Shown here: positions 1 to 11,500 of the stretch, in pieces
Layout of the letters: the number at the start of each line of letters is the position of its first letter
Numbering within the stretch: the first letter of the stretch is position 1
Source of the DNA: an uncultured Saprospiraceae bacterium
GTDB taxonomy: Bacteria > Bacteroidota > Bacteroidia > Chitinophagales > Saprospiraceae
Reading direction: 5' to 3'
Assembly (NCBI GenBank): GCA_937921775.1
Contig: CAKZUK010000025.1
Location: 1 to 64,000, forward strand
Length of the DNA: 64,000 bases
Translations under genes and position numbers: made by a program
Notes under the pieces: generated by a model
Told to the model about the DNA's origin: nothing
The model's input: only the letters and a program-made list of their open reading frames with translations
Database searches by the model: none

Positions 1-25
1 CCCGTACAAATCTATACCAACGGGG
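1..25 (-). terminator. possible terminator hairpin after the first T9SS protein gene
   Basis: Short complementary arms (CCCGT and ACGGG) lie just past the stop codon of the minus-strand gene that ends at 38. The window begins inside the element, so the full stem and any T-tract cannot be judged. Confidence 0.3.
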
Positions 26-37
26 GTTATTAAATAA

Positions 38-1546
38 CTATAGTTGTTTTAGGATTTTCAAAAATCTAACTTTATTATCTGTTGTTTCCAACTCTAGAAA
101 GTACATTCCTTCGGAGCCATCAATTTGCAATGTCGCAGTAATTGCATTTTCAATTTTTTGAGAAGCCACAACCTGACCCATTGTGTTATAAATGGTCAAT
201 TGAAGTTGAGTATATATCTGGTCAAGCTCGATCTTGACTTGACCATCTGTCGGGTTAGGAAAATACTGAATAGCAGACGAACTAAACGGATCCGAAGTCG
301 CAGAGGTTTCTGTCAAGGTATAAGTCATAACACTCCCCGCCTCTTGTCCTATCGTTGTCTCATCATAGGGAATTCCAGCTGCCATTTTAGTACCATCACC
401 GCTTAGGCTTAAAGCACGACCTAACTGATCGTTACCCATCTCACCAAAAAGATCTGTACCAACTTGAGTCCATTCAGAACTATTCCATTGGTACACTTTT
501 ACTTGCCCAGATTTATCGCCATTACCATCATTCCAGGGAGCGCCAACTGCAAGGGTATTGCCATCATCACTCAGGCTCATACCAATACTTGAAAGGTCAT
601 AACTTGCTGAACCATATACGTTACTTCCTCTTTGACTCCAGTCTGTTCCATCCCAATCAAAGACACGAACACTTCCCGCATTAAAGGTATTACCATCATC
701 TGCATTAAACGAACCGATAGCGATTGAGTTTCCGTCTCCAGAAATCTCTACGGAGGTTCCTTCATGATCAGCCGAACTTAGTCCTTCAATACTATTTCCT
801 TTGGGAAACCAAGCACCCGATGACCATTCATAAACGCTAGTCATCCCAGTATAATAACCACTGAAAGAATACGGGCTTCCAACAATAATGGTATTTCCAT
901 CTGAGCTAATTCCGACCGTTTGTCCAAACTCTTCATACTCGGCTCCTCCTCCAGGCGGTACTCCTTTTGCAGACCAATCGGTTCCATCCCATTCGTAAAT
1001 AAAAATGGCCCCCGAGTTAAAGTTGGCTCCATCGTATAAGGGAGCGCCTACAATCACAGTATTGCCGTCCGAACTAATATCAACTTCACGTCCAAAATAA
1101 TCATCGCTATTGATGCCATCCAATGTTGTTCCTTTTTGAATCCAATCCGTTCCGGACCATTCGAAAATTCGGGCATAGCCAGCGTTTGCACCACTGCCGT
1201 TATCATCGGGTGCGCCAACAATCAGCGTCTCACCATTGTCACTCAAACTTAGCGACCAACCGAAATCTTCGCCAATAATTTCACCTTCAATTGGGCTTCC
1301 CATTAGTACCCAATCATCGTTTTGTAGCGTGTATACTTTCACTTTCCCTGTCGCATCACTTTTAGGGGAACCTACTGCCATGATATCTCCAGCGAGGTTT
1401 AGGGAAACGGAATAGCCATAAAGATCCATTGCGGCATCACCACTTAGTGTTGTTCCGTTTTGCATCCAGTCTTGTGCGTTTACTTGTGTAAAAAGGAGTG
1501 CTACAAAAAGGCTTAGAAGATAGGTTTGTTGTATTATTTTTTTCAT
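38..1546 (-). CDS. secreted FG-GAP-like beta-propeller protein with T9SS type A sorting domain
   Basis: This is an exported protein of 502 aa with no catalytic motif. Residues 1-24 form a signal peptide ending in VNAQ. Residues about 30-410 contain seven copies of a degenerate module of the type 'FG.S/V.IS.DGNT..VGAP..DG...GxVxVYEWDGTDW', which is what a closed seven-bladed integrin-like propeller would need. From about residue 425 an FPNPTDG motif starts a roughly 75-residue T9SS sorting domain (YNTMGQVV, then GMYFLEL, ending RFLKILKQL). From family knowledge it should cross the outer membrane through T9SS and be attached to the surface or released after PorU cleavage. The DG-rich blade loops suggest calcium binding, which is an inference. 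It is 19 bp downstream of the unknown 742-aa gene and may share its transcript. The cargo class is secure, the biological role unknown. Confidence 0.9.
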   Translation of the reverse strand: MKKIIQQTYLLSLFVALLFTQVNAQDWMQNGTTLSGDAAMDLYGYSVSLNLAGDIMAVGSPKSDATGKVKVYTLQNDDWVLMGSPIEGEIIGEDFGWSLSLSDNGETLIVGAPDDNGSGANAGYARIFEWSGTDWIQKGTTLDGINSDDYFGREVDISSDGNTVIVGAPLYDGANFNSGAIFIYEWDGTDWSAKGVPPGGGAEYEEFGQTVGISSDGNTIIVGSPYSFSGYYTGMTSVYEWSSGAWFPKGNSIEGLSSADHEGTSVEISGDGNSIAIGSFNADDGNTFNAGSVRVFDWDGTDWSQRGSNVYGSASYDLSSIGMSLSDDGNTLAVGAPWNDGNGDKSGQVKVYQWNSSEWTQVGTDLFGEMGNDQLGRALSLSGDGTKMAAGIPYDETTIGQEAGSVMTYTLTETSATSDPFSSSAIQYFPNPTDGQVKIELDQIYTQLQLTIYNTMGQVVASQKIENAITATLQIDGSEGMYFLELETTDNKVRFLKILKQL

Positions 1547-1565
1547 TTTTGATTTTGTTTGATTG

Positions 1566-3794
1566 TTAAATTATTTCTATACTTTCAAGTTGCCGAGCCG
1601 TATTATATTGAAAACGGAGTTGCTTGCCTTCAATTTTCAAACTGTTCAATAGGTGAAGAATATCTGATTTAAAACCGCCTGCTATATAGATTCGATATAG
1701 AAATTGGCCACTATCAATAAAGACAGTATTCGTATTTCCACGCATTTGGGACTGGTTGATTAATTGGGTTGAAATGTAAAACTTCCAGCCTTTCGTTTTT
1801 ATCACTTTGATCGAAGGAGCTTCTGAAAACTTATTGGAATTCTCATAGGTGACAATTGACTTTAGTAATGTCTCGTCTACATTATTATCTATTCTCGATA
1901 CACCTATATTTTGTCCATGAACAGGGTGGAGCTGTAACTCCAATGGAGAAATGCGGATATAATTTTTATATTTTTGTATTTTTTCCGTGTTAGGTTCACT
2001 ACTTGATACAGATGACCAGGATTCTATTTTTTCTTTAGCATGATAAAAATAATCTTTTGGTCTATTTGAAGTCGCAGGAACGAAAATAGTATCATCCACC
2101 CGATGTGAAAAACTAACTTGCACACTGTCCCAATTGATGGTTTCATATTTTCTAATGGCATCCTGATATGGAGTAATAACTTTATATTTTGGAATGGCAA
2201 TCTTTTCTTTTACATCATATGTGGCGATATGTGCATCCAAATTCAGATAGATGATTTCTTCATTTTTATCCAAAGCCTTAATACCATACTTCAACACATG
2301 CTTGTTCATCACCCAATGATATTTTAGAAACTTTTCATACTGCAGTCTGCTCGTTTGTTGATCTACTTTTGGTTCAAGTGAGCTAAGTTTAAGGCTTTTC
2401 AATTCTCCTGATTTATGAAAATAAAATTGAAAATTAATTTTATTGTAAACAATCGAGTTCAATATTTTATCCACATCGATTTTAGCTTTCGGCAAAATAT
2501 AGTTGGTTGCCGTAGGTACTTTAGAGACATAAGCCATTTCAAACAAAATGACTTTATCTTTGTCTTTTATCGCAAAAGTATAGGTACTGAATGCCCGGTA
2601 AGAAGAAGCGCTTATTACTGTATTTGATCTTTTTTTAGGTGCAATAATTTCTAAGCCATTGGACTCCATAATTTTCAATTCTCCTTCATCTATGCCTCCG
2701 TTGACAAAAGCCACATAAGCTAACCACTGCGCATCCGTAAAATTATTGCTGGCTAATACTTGCATGATTACACGTCCATTAATATCGGATCGAGCACGAC
2801 TACAACCATCTGGACCATTGATTCCCAACGGATTACTTTCAGTTCGCTCAAATGGGTATTGTTCTATATCCTCAACCTTTCCATTTTTATCAAAAATCAC
2901 GATGGTATTGAAAGCATTCGGAAAAAATGTATTGGTAGCCTGATTGAAAAAGTCAAAACTAAAACCAATACTTTGATTGGTATACTTTATATAATCAAGA
3001 CCTGGTTCTGAGTGGGATACGGCTTCAACTTTACGGTTACTTACATGATTTTCGCCGTGCCTTATTTGTACTTGAATGGGTCTATTTGGAAGTCTCGTTT
3101 CATACTCATTTAAAATTATTTTCACTTTACCTTTTTGCGCTTCCGACAATTTACTTTCTCCGGGCGCTAAACAGAGCTCTACCATACTGGCTTTATAGAT
3201 ATCTTTTTTATTTTGTGTAATCACAAAATTCAGATCAATACAATGGGCACCACTATTGTCATTTTTAAAAACCAATTTATCGTAAAGATCTTCCAACACC
3301 ATTTTCTGGGCATAGGGGATTTCAGAATCCATTCTAAACAATTTCGGATCCGTCAGTATCCTACCATCTGTAGTCATGGAAATCCCGTTTTTTAAACTAA
3401 GCACTTTCTCAACTCTAGCTATAATGGAAGTAGTATCCAAGGGATGGACTATCTGGGATTGGAAAGTCAATTTACCAGTATAGGTCGCCAGATTTATTTC
3501 TTTTTTTAAAACTCGAAGGCCTTTTATTTCTTCTTTGGCATAATCAGTAACGCCTCTTTTGCAGTAGACCACCTCAGACTCCAACATGATAACTACATTA
3601 TTCCGTTCATCTATTACTTTTGCTTTGTAAATGAACTCAATGACAACTGGCACCAAACTCGTGACAGATATTTTTGACACGTCTTCCTGACTTATTTTTC
3701 CTGCCAGGTATTTTGGATAATACATTTTCACTTGTGCCATTACTGAAGTGGCAATCAAGATGAGGCACATACTGAGTAATATTTTTTTTGTCAT
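1566..3794 (-). CDS. secreted protein of unknown function (742 aa)
   Basis: I do not recognise this family. The protein starts with a clear signal peptide (residues 1-20, cleavage after VMA before QVKMYY). There is no lipobox, transmembrane helix or T9SS sorting domain, so a periplasmic location is the simplest inference. Composition is mixed alpha/beta with many lysines. A stretch around residues 270-460 alternates short beta-like segments with phrases such as 'ILNSIVYNKINF', and the end (about 690-742) has a similar 'HLLNSLKIEG' element, so there may be an internal duplication of a PsbP-like or lipoprotein-like fold. It lies 40 bp downstream of a lipoprotein gene on the same strand and 19 bp upstream of the T9SS propeller gene, so the three genes probably form one transcription unit. 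Nothing suggests truncation. Confidence 0.75.
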   Translation of the reverse strand: MTKKILLSMCLILIATSVMAQVKMYYPKYLAGKISQEDVSKISVTSLVPVVIEFIYKAKVIDERNNVVIMLESEVVYCKRGVTDYAKEEIKGLRVLKKEINLATYTGKLTFQSQIVHPLDTTSIIARVEKVLSLKNGISMTTDGRILTDPKLFRMDSEIPYAQKMVLEDLYDKLVFKNDNSGAHCIDLNFVITQNKKDIYKASMVELCLAPGESKLSEAQKGKVKIILNEYETRLPNRPIQVQIRHGENHVSNRKVEAVSHSEPGLDYIKYTNQSIGFSFDFFNQATNTFFPNAFNTIVIFDKNGKVEDIEQYPFERTESNPLGINGPDGCSRARSDINGRVIMQVLASNNFTDAQWLAYVAFVNGGIDEGELKIMESNGLEIIAPKKRSNTVISASSYRAFSTYTFAIKDKDKVILFEMAYVSKVPTATNYILPKAKIDVDKILNSIVYNKINFQFYFHKSGELKSLKLSSLEPKVDQQTSRLQYEKFLKYHWVMNKHVLKYGIKALDKNEEIIYLNLDAHIATYDVKEKIAIPKYKVITPYQDAIRKYETINWDSVQVSFSHRVDDTIFVPATSNRPKDYFYHAKEKIESWSSVSSSEPNTEKIQKYKNYIRISPLELQLHPVHGQNIGVSRIDNNVDETLLKSIVTYENSNKFSEAPSIKVIKTKGWKFYISTQLINQSQMRGNTNTVFIDSGQFLYRIYIAGGFKSDILHLLNSLKIEGKQLRFQYNTARQLESIEII

Positions 3795-3834
3795 GAGAAC
3801 TAAAGGTTTTACTATGAAACTATTCTAACAACTT

Positions 3835-4812
3835 CTATCTAATTGCTTCCATTTTAGTAAGCAATCGTTTCAATTCTTTGTTGTTATATTTTCGCAATCC
3901 AGTTCGAATATTTTTGATGGCTGCATCTGTCTGTCCATCCAAAAAGAGTGCTGTGCTCAGATTGTATAGCGCCCTGATTTTTATTTTTTCCTTACTACTA
4001 CTTCCCTGATTGACTTCTAGTATACTGATTACTTTTTTAAACGCACCCTTTTTAATGTATTGCCCCGATCGCTCTATTCGTTTGTCTCCCTTTGAGAAAT
4101 ACATCCAATTGGATTTGATTTGCCTGGGATTAAAATCCGCCTTTATTTGATTGACCAGTTTGTTCATCATATAGTCTATCGTATTTCCGTTCAGACTATC
4201 CAGTTTTACATTGACACCATTCTGATTAAGTCCTTCTGCTTCCAATATTTCTTCTGTCTCATACGGCAGTGAAAGCAGTACGGATCCAGTCGTAGCATCG
4301 TACAAGCGCCAATGTGTTTTTAGAGAATTAACAAGACTGCCTTTCACCGCAGCGATGGTATAATCTCGTCCGTTTTCATCCAATTGATGTTTCTCAAAGT
4401 TTTCAAATGTTCTGAATTCCTGAACCAAAAACAAGTCCATAGCAAGCAAGCCATCCTTTTCGCCTACATATTTTTTTACATCTGCCGGACTCATTTGTCT
4501 GGCCGGACTTCCAGCGTTGGAGTGACGCAGGGACTTGTTATGCATATTAGTACTAATCGGCATTGTATTGCCTACACTCCTCAACATCCTTTTAGTGATC
4601 GTACTATTGATGACACCGGTGGTCACCACGCTTTCTACCCGATTGCTTAGGTTTTTCTCTTTGGCGCGATCTAGCAGAGTCATGCTTTTTATGCTGGCCG
4701 GAATTTCTATTCTGGGCGGTATTACTTCATCGACATTGGAGTAGTACTTTCTACTGCAGGAAGAGAAGATGAGTAGGATAGCTAGGAGTGAGATGGTTGT
4801 TTTGAATCTCAT
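3835..4812 (-). CDS. lipoprotein with C-terminal TPR-like region (DUF6340-like)
   Basis: The 325-aa product has a lipoprotein signal (LLIFSSC, acceptor Cys19). Residues about 35-250 contain an alternating strand/helix domain with the phrases 'MTLLDRA' near its start and 'THWRLYDATTGSVL' in its middle. This layout recalls the DUF6340 lipoproteins of Bacteroidota, an assignment I make from memory and hold at moderate confidence. Residues about 250-325 form helical pairs (FKKVISILEVN, ALYNLSTALFLDGQTDAAIKN) resembling two TPR units. It should be anchored to a membrane facing the periplasm. It is 29 bp downstream of another lipoprotein gene and 40 bp upstream of the 742-aa secreted protein, suggesting an envelope-related operon of unknown purpose. 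Confidence 0.7.
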   Translation of the reverse strand: MRFKTTISLLAILLIFSSCSRKYYSNVDEVIPPRIEIPASIKSMTLLDRAKEKNLSNRVESVVTTGVINSTITKRMLRSVGNTMPISTNMHNKSLRHSNAGSPARQMSPADVKKYVGEKDGLLAMDLFLVQEFRTFENFEKHQLDENGRDYTIAAVKGSLVNSLKTHWRLYDATTGSVLLSLPYETEEILEAEGLNQNGVNVKLDSLNGNTIDYMMNKLVNQIKADFNPRQIKSNWMYFSKGDKRIERSGQYIKKGAFKKVISILEVNQGSSSKEKIKIRALYNLSTALFLDGQTDAAIKNIRTGLRKYNNKELKRLLTKMEAIR

Positions 4813-4841
4813 ATTTGTAATTAGTTGATAATGATTTCCTG

Positions 4842-5456
4842 TTACTCATAAATTTGGTCATAAACCAAAACGTAGATTTCATCGCCTTCATCCTGCGACA
4901 AACGATTCGCTGCATTTTCGGGTGCATAACCGAAATTTGGATTTTCATCGTACACTTCAATAGTTAATGGATTCCCATTCCATACATCAACAATTCCAAT
5001 TACTTTTAAGATCAGTTTATCTCCATCAATAACCATTAGTATTGGATCTTCATTCCCAAATTCATCCGTGAATGTAAATTCTAAAATACCATCCGATATC
5101 GTGTAATCACTTTCTGCTGTTCTACTTTCTCCGCTATTCCCAGCCCATATATCATATCCAGTGTAACTTAATGTCGTTTCCGAAAGGATCTCAATATTAT
5201 CAACTTGATGTACTTGACTGGCCTCATTAAAAATTGAACGATCAATATCTGCACTTGCGACTTCTACCGCTTCTCCATTTTCTCGTATAAAACCATAAGC
5301 TGGATTATCATCAGAAATGGAGGTAAAGTTATAGGTTCCTGTCAGTGCTTGTGCTTGTCCTTGTTCTTCTTCCTGGTCATCGTCTTTGCTACAAGAGCTA
5401 AATAAAATTGTTGTTCCCAGGATTGCAAAAATTATTGCGAAATTTAAAATTTTCAT
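4842..5456 (-). CDS. small lipoprotein of unknown function
   Basis: The 204-aa product has a lipoprotein signal (LFSSC, acceptor Cys22) followed by an acidic linker (KDDDQEEEQGQ), the usual start of Bacteroidota surface or periplasmic lipoproteins. An acidic stretch right after the lipidated cysteine is associated with surface export in this phylum. The body (residues about 38-180) is beta-rich, with short strands such as 'GTYNFTSISDD', 'TTLSYTGYDIW' and 'GILEFTFTDEFG', resembling lipocalin-like domains. I cannot assign a family. It leads a same-strand run with the next lipoprotein (29 bp gap). Confidence 0.65.
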   Translation of the reverse strand: MKILNFAIIFAILGTTILFSSCSKDDDQEEEQGQAQALTGTYNFTSISDDNPAYGFIRENGEAVEVASADIDRSIFNEASQVHQVDNIEILSETTLSYTGYDIWAGNSGESRTAESDYTISDGILEFTFTDEFGNEDPILMVIDGDKLILKVIGIVDVWNGNPLTIEVYDENPNFGYAPENAANRLSQDEGDEIYVLVYDQIYE

Positions 5457-5512
5457 TTTTTTGTTTTTTAATACTTTTAAAAATTATTGTTCTTAACTAA
5501 AGGTGTTTAAGG

Positions 5513-5555
5513 TCGCCTGACATTTTCACAGCTTTCGCTAAAAAATATCAGGCGA
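5513..5555 (-). terminator. hairpin between the 2128-aa T9SS gene and the downstream lipoprotein gene
   Basis: Arms at 5513-5526 and 5542-5555 pair at 13 of 14 positions around a 15-nt loop. The minus-strand T-run falls inside the stem and loop rather than after it, so it may be an imperfect terminator or a processing hairpin. It separates the giant gene from the lipoprotein operon. Confidence 0.5.
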
Positions 5556-5576
5556 TCATAATTCAGCTATTCTTTA

Positions 5577-8500
5577 TTATTGTTTAATAAACCGCTTGCT
5601 TATGCTTACTTTTCCAGCTAGTGTTACTTTTACTATGTAGACACCCGCAGGTAATTCACGCACATCCAAGGTCTCTCTTACTGCCATTACATTCGTATGC
5701 TGGGTCATCACCAAGCGCCCAACGGTATCGTAAATTTTAATCTGCTCATAGTTGGTCATTTGACCGAAGTCAACAACCAACCTACTGTCAGTTGGGTTTG
5801 GATAAATGCGCATCAAATTTGTATCAACCTTCTCGTGAACATCCGTGATAACCTCACAGTATTCTCGCTCCCAACAAATACTTCCATTAGTCGCAAATTC
5901 TGTTACCAAAACACAAACATTGTAAATTCCATCTTGACTATAGGTATGTGTAATTGGCAAGGCTGCTCCACTCACAGTATCAGTCGTACCATCATTCCAA
6001 ATTACGGTCACCTCATGGCAGGTATCCAATAATGTATTCGCAATATCGAGAACAGGACCAGACCAAGTGTATACAAACCCATTGTCAACCGCATTTATAA
6101 AGTCATCTTCATTTTGACAACAGTCAGGTACAGGCGGACAAGACTCTAAACCCACTTCTCGAATCACTTCAAAATCGCAAGTATCATTGCCTACTATTTT
6201 GTAAGCCGTTGCACAGATCAGGAAGAAAGAGTTGCCGGGGTTTGGCCAGTTAAGTGATGGGTAGCTTGGCCCAAAGTCGGTTTGTTCTATACTTAAGTCA
6301 CAATCAAAATCATAGGTTATCCAATCTGGTGTCACAGAGCCAAGAACTGGTGTTACACCCACATCTGGAAATTGATTACCAACACACATCGTATCAAGCA
6401 CTACATCAAAACCTGCCCAGTCTAAGCTATCACAATTTGCTGGCGGTGGTGGACAAATATCTAAAGACAAGTCTCGTATCACTTCAAAGTCGCAAGTATC
6501 ATTTCCTATTATTTTGTAAGCGGTTACGCAAACTAAGAAATTCGGACTACCAGGATTTGGCCAATTGATAGACGGGTAGCTTGGCCCAAAATCAGTTTGC
6601 TCAACACTCAGGTCGCAAGCAAAGTCATAGGTAATCCAATCGGGTATCACAGAGCCAAGGACTGCTGTTACACCCACATCTGGAAATTGACTACCAACAC
6701 ACATCGTATCAAGCACTACATCAAAACCTGCCCAGTCTAAGCTATCACAATTTGGCGTTGGCGGTAAATCAATATCGCTGCAACATAAGTTTCTGAATAC
6801 TTCTACATCGCCAAGCTCGCGCTTATCCCATTCTGTCAGGTTTCCATCTATATCCAGTAACCAACTTTGAGATTTCGCACCTCCTTGATTCGACATACCA
6901 CGTAGTCCGTACATTCTGGCATTAGCTGGTATTGGAGACGTTTGACTCAATGCATCTTCCATCACAACCACCGTTGAATCACAGCTCATAAATGTACTAT
7001 CGCCATAAGCATAATCACTTCCTCCTGACGCATTCCTTGTATTCGGGTTATATTTTGTAACAGGTTCAGGACTATAAGTTGTACTAAAAGGTGGTGTTAA
7101 CCCGCCTGCATAATATTCCAGATTTCTCGAACGATGTGCTTCCATACCCAGTTTTACGCTAGAGTTCCAATGGGTACCAATCGTAATTTCAGAAAGCAAC
7201 ATCTTGGTACCCGTTGCATCAAAAGAGATATCTGCCACTGGACTTGAATACGAATGTCCGAATAGATATGGCAAGTTAAATTCAAAAGTAGCTATTCCAA
7301 CAAAATCGCCATTTTGATCTAGTCCAATTGACCAGATTTCATTGAAAACACCTGCTTGCGTTTGGTTCAAATTATCCATCTTCCATACGCTATAATAAAT
7401 TCGGTGCTCAACATGATTGTAACCAATACCGAATATTCGATCTCCTAAAGGAGCAAATCCGGGGAGACCGCTATCAGCCAGTCCATGGTCAAATGGGCTT
7501 TGTACCGCACCAGTATTGGCGTCCATCGGATAGATCATTCCATCCTCTAGGTTAGTGACATAAATTCTATTGTTGGTAAAGTTATACGCTACATTACCAT
7601 AAGCTGGCATTTGATTCGCACGTGCAGGATCTGGCGATTGTGGTAAACTTCCTAAATTAGTTATGGCATTTGTAAAAGGATTCAGTTTGTAAATACTTGG
7701 CACATTAGAAGGACCATAAGCTTCTGAACCCTGATACATACTAAAGGCAGTAACATAAATATTTCCCATAGGGTCTACCGCGATACCAGATACTTCTCCC
7801 ATGTTCCCACGGGTCCAGGTCCCTCCTCCATGCAACATAGCCGGAGGTGGCTCAGTACTAGTTGGTGGTGGCTGCGTTGGATCATAAAGTGGGCCCCAAT
7901 TATTGCCAAGCGGTGCTAGGTTATGATTTCGAATATCAATGATTCCACAAACATAACCCGTATTCAAATTCTGAGACTGACAAGTTGCTGCCGCCCATCC
8001 CAGATAAGCCATACTATCAAACTCAATACTATCACAGGGTGTAATTCCACCTGGACAATTATCAATCATCAGTGTATCACAAATCACTTTATTCCAACAA
8101 AACGATTGACCTCCATCACTACTTTCTTTGAAGTCAGCACAGACAATATAGCTACCAGGAATCGTATAAGAGTGATTGGTTTGGAAAGCACCAACAAATG
8201 AACTTGTAGATCCATCTCCCCAATCAACATCGGTATAGGTACAGGAATCACCATAGGCGACTTGCACATAACCGGTATCACAAATTCCATAAATAGAAGT
8301 ATTGTAAGTTATGTTGTTACAAAAATCATTAAAATCTTCACAGCAGTCGGTACAAGGAGGTAAAACAACACAAAGCATTTCATCATCAATACAACAAGTG
8401 TCTTTTCCAATCGCATTGTTTTCATGCAACGCAAATCCTAACTTTAGTGATTGCCCCGGGAAAGGACTGATCGTTGGCACACCAATAATTTGAACAGTAC

Positions 8501-11500
8501 CGCAATAAGTTTGTCCGAAATTTAAAGAAATCGGAAATAAGTTATTAGGCGTAATATTGAGCAAACTCGAATTAGGTGGCTTCACAGTGATTACCAACTG
8601 ATCCGCATTAAAGGCTGGAACAGAGGTGTTTTTTACACAATAATCCAAAAAGTAATTTCCATTCGCATCACAATAAACTGAGTCGTGCGTAATTTGTAAA
8701 CAATCAATATCCTGACTGCAATTGAAATTCATTGTATCTGAACATGCGATTATTTCTTGTCCCAGGTTGTCCATCGTCATGTAGTGTACTGCGACTTGCT
8801 GTAAGGGCACACCGAGGGTATCGTCCAAACAGAAACTTATTAAGTCATCACAGAAGCCGACAGGAACTGTTGGAGTGGTGGGCGTATATGTTGCGAACTG
8901 CTGATTGAACGGACCAACATTCCAATTAGGTGCACAGTTTCCACCTACAAAAGCAGATCCGATCAATACACCGGGCGTCAACGATTCTAATACTATCTTG
9001 GTCATAGTCAATGGACAGTCCACTGTAATATCAAGTGCGTAACAACAAGAATCAGAATTTAAAGTATCCACAGCCACCCAGGGGCTCAGGCAGGGATCGC
9101 AGCAATTGGGCAGTGTGACACAGAGTGAATCTATATCATTACAGCAATATTGATAAAGTGAATCGTGCGCCGCTTGATCTATTTTTATATCACGAGGTAG
9201 AGATAAACCACTAAAGTCAAATAGTTGAATGCAGACTTGTGGGGAGGTCGTATTAAGCGGAACTGGCGGTGAAAAACAAACTGGATTAATCGGTAAAAAC
9301 GAAATATTAGAAGCTGCTAAGTCTAACCATTTCAATCCATTGGTAACATCATTATTTTTTACGCGAAGGCATAGGTTGAATAACCCAGGAATAGTATCAC
9401 AATAAATGGTATCAATCAAAACTTCGTAGCAATCTTCTTCAATTGTTGAAATTTCACATTCTGTTTCCAATGTATCCATGCACATATTAATGGGTTGGCA
9501 AAGGGAATCCAGATAAGTCACTTTCAGCATTTGCAAATTGGAAGTGTTAAACGAATCTGCCATACAGAAAGTTAGATAGTCTGCTGAGGTTCCAATTGGC
9601 AAAGGCGTATTATTACATCGATCAATAATAATAGAAGATGGACTTGGACGTGTACTGCAGAAAGGAGTACTTGTTTGTGTCCAATCGAAATAAGCGGTAC
9701 CCGGATTAATGATATCCACCTGTACTTTGTAAGCACCGTACATGTTGTTAATCAAGTCAAGAGCAACGACACAGCAGGTATCGTTTTGTAGATAATCTAA
9801 AGTAGACGTAATATCACAGAGCGTATCCGGGCCCGGAGGCGGTGGACAAAACTGTTCGCAAACTTCCTGATTATTTAAAAATGGTGTACAAACGTAATCG
9901 TAGTTTGCACCATCGAGTTCAAAGTCAGATGGCCATGACTCGTTAAGACCTTGCGTATTACCTGGTTCTGTAACGACCACATCAACTGGAGCTACACAGT
10001 CCAAACCGTTTTCACTGATATTACCAAGGCTATCGGTTTTTACTGTCCAGATATCGTGGTTTTGGATGGTAGCAGGAAAAGGTTCGTTTATAAAAACATT
10101 GGTCCAGCAAGAACCCGTTAGTAAGTATCCTTCATCAATACAATAACGCAAATCTTGAACTTCATTTCCTTGTGCATTGAGGTATTTATTGGTAAAAATT
10201 AAATTACCGTCGGTATCTGTTTTGAGTAGAAAAGAAATATCTTCACGAGTTCCCCCCACTCCTCCAAAGGAACGTTCACAGGAGCCTGTAATGGCAATTT
10301 CGCCTTTGTCATTCAGATGCATTTCTTCAACTACTTCACCACCACCCGGCAGGTTAAATACTTTGGTCCAAACTACCTGATCAGCATTATTGATACGGGT
10401 AAGAAATACTTTTTCATTATTCACCCCTCCTACGCCGTTGGGTACAATATTACCTGCAATGAGGAATTCATCATTTGAGGCATCATAAACAATATCTATC
10501 CCGACATCCGTAGTCGAATTGTCATTGTCGATGTCATAAAAATTGTAAACACCTATTGGAGCGAGGTTACTATTAAGCGTTTGAAATAAAAGGTTGTTGT
10601 CGATTTCGCCTGTGATTTTGAACTGGCGTGTCACGCCCGGAACTGCAAACTCGCAGATGGCGTTTGGATCAACATCATAAGTCGTTGTCCCAGTAGGATC
10701 AACGTAGTTAAGGTAGGTATTACCAAAAGGATTGCCCGGAATGGTAAAACCATAAAGGAAAGGATGCCGTTGAATAGGCGGAGCGTTGTCGTTCCATTGA
10801 CCCATAATAATCAGGTCACCATTGCTTGCCTGAATGGCATCTTTTACTTCTTCACTTGTAATTGGTGAATCGGGCCAATCAGCAACAGAAGCAACACAAT
10901 CAGCTTCTTCTAAAAAAGTAATTTGAATATCTTTGTTAAATGTACCAACTTCTTGATAATTGGAGAGTACTACATATGGAGAAGGTTCACCGGTAAAAAC
11001 AGGATCCATTTCTACTACAAAATGATTGGTGTATGCCAAGGTAGCCGGCTCTTCTGAGTAAACATATTGAGATGGTGCATTTACATTTCCAATAGCATCA
11101 AGGCTTGTATAAAGGAGGTATTCACTAGGATTGACTTCTCCTGGTAAACTTCGATTATCCGTTTCTCCCATAATAAAATATTCACCATCATCGGTTTGCA
11201 CCCCTGCAAAACCATATTCGTTGTGGTCATTCAATGTTGGATCTGTGGGATCGGTATAGAAGCAAGTACTGAATGTTTTGTTGTTGTAGCAGGTAGTGTC
11301 GATTAGGCAGAAGTTATCGTATCCCCATTGTTCTGATTGTTGCATTCCTCTGTCAACAAAAAAACCAATACCACTTACATTTTGAATTAGTGTATTCCAA
11401 TCGTTGCAGTTGCCTCCTGTGTTGGAGCTATTGCCGGAAGTATACCATTGCCAATAACCTAAAGAGGTATAAGGCAAAACTACTCCCCCATTACACAAAT

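Noticed and set aside
125-406. Plus-strand frames of 60-110 aa opposite the large minus-strand genes (and similar ones across the window)
   Set aside because: They are shadows of well-supported coding sequences, with no domain or codon-use support of their own.
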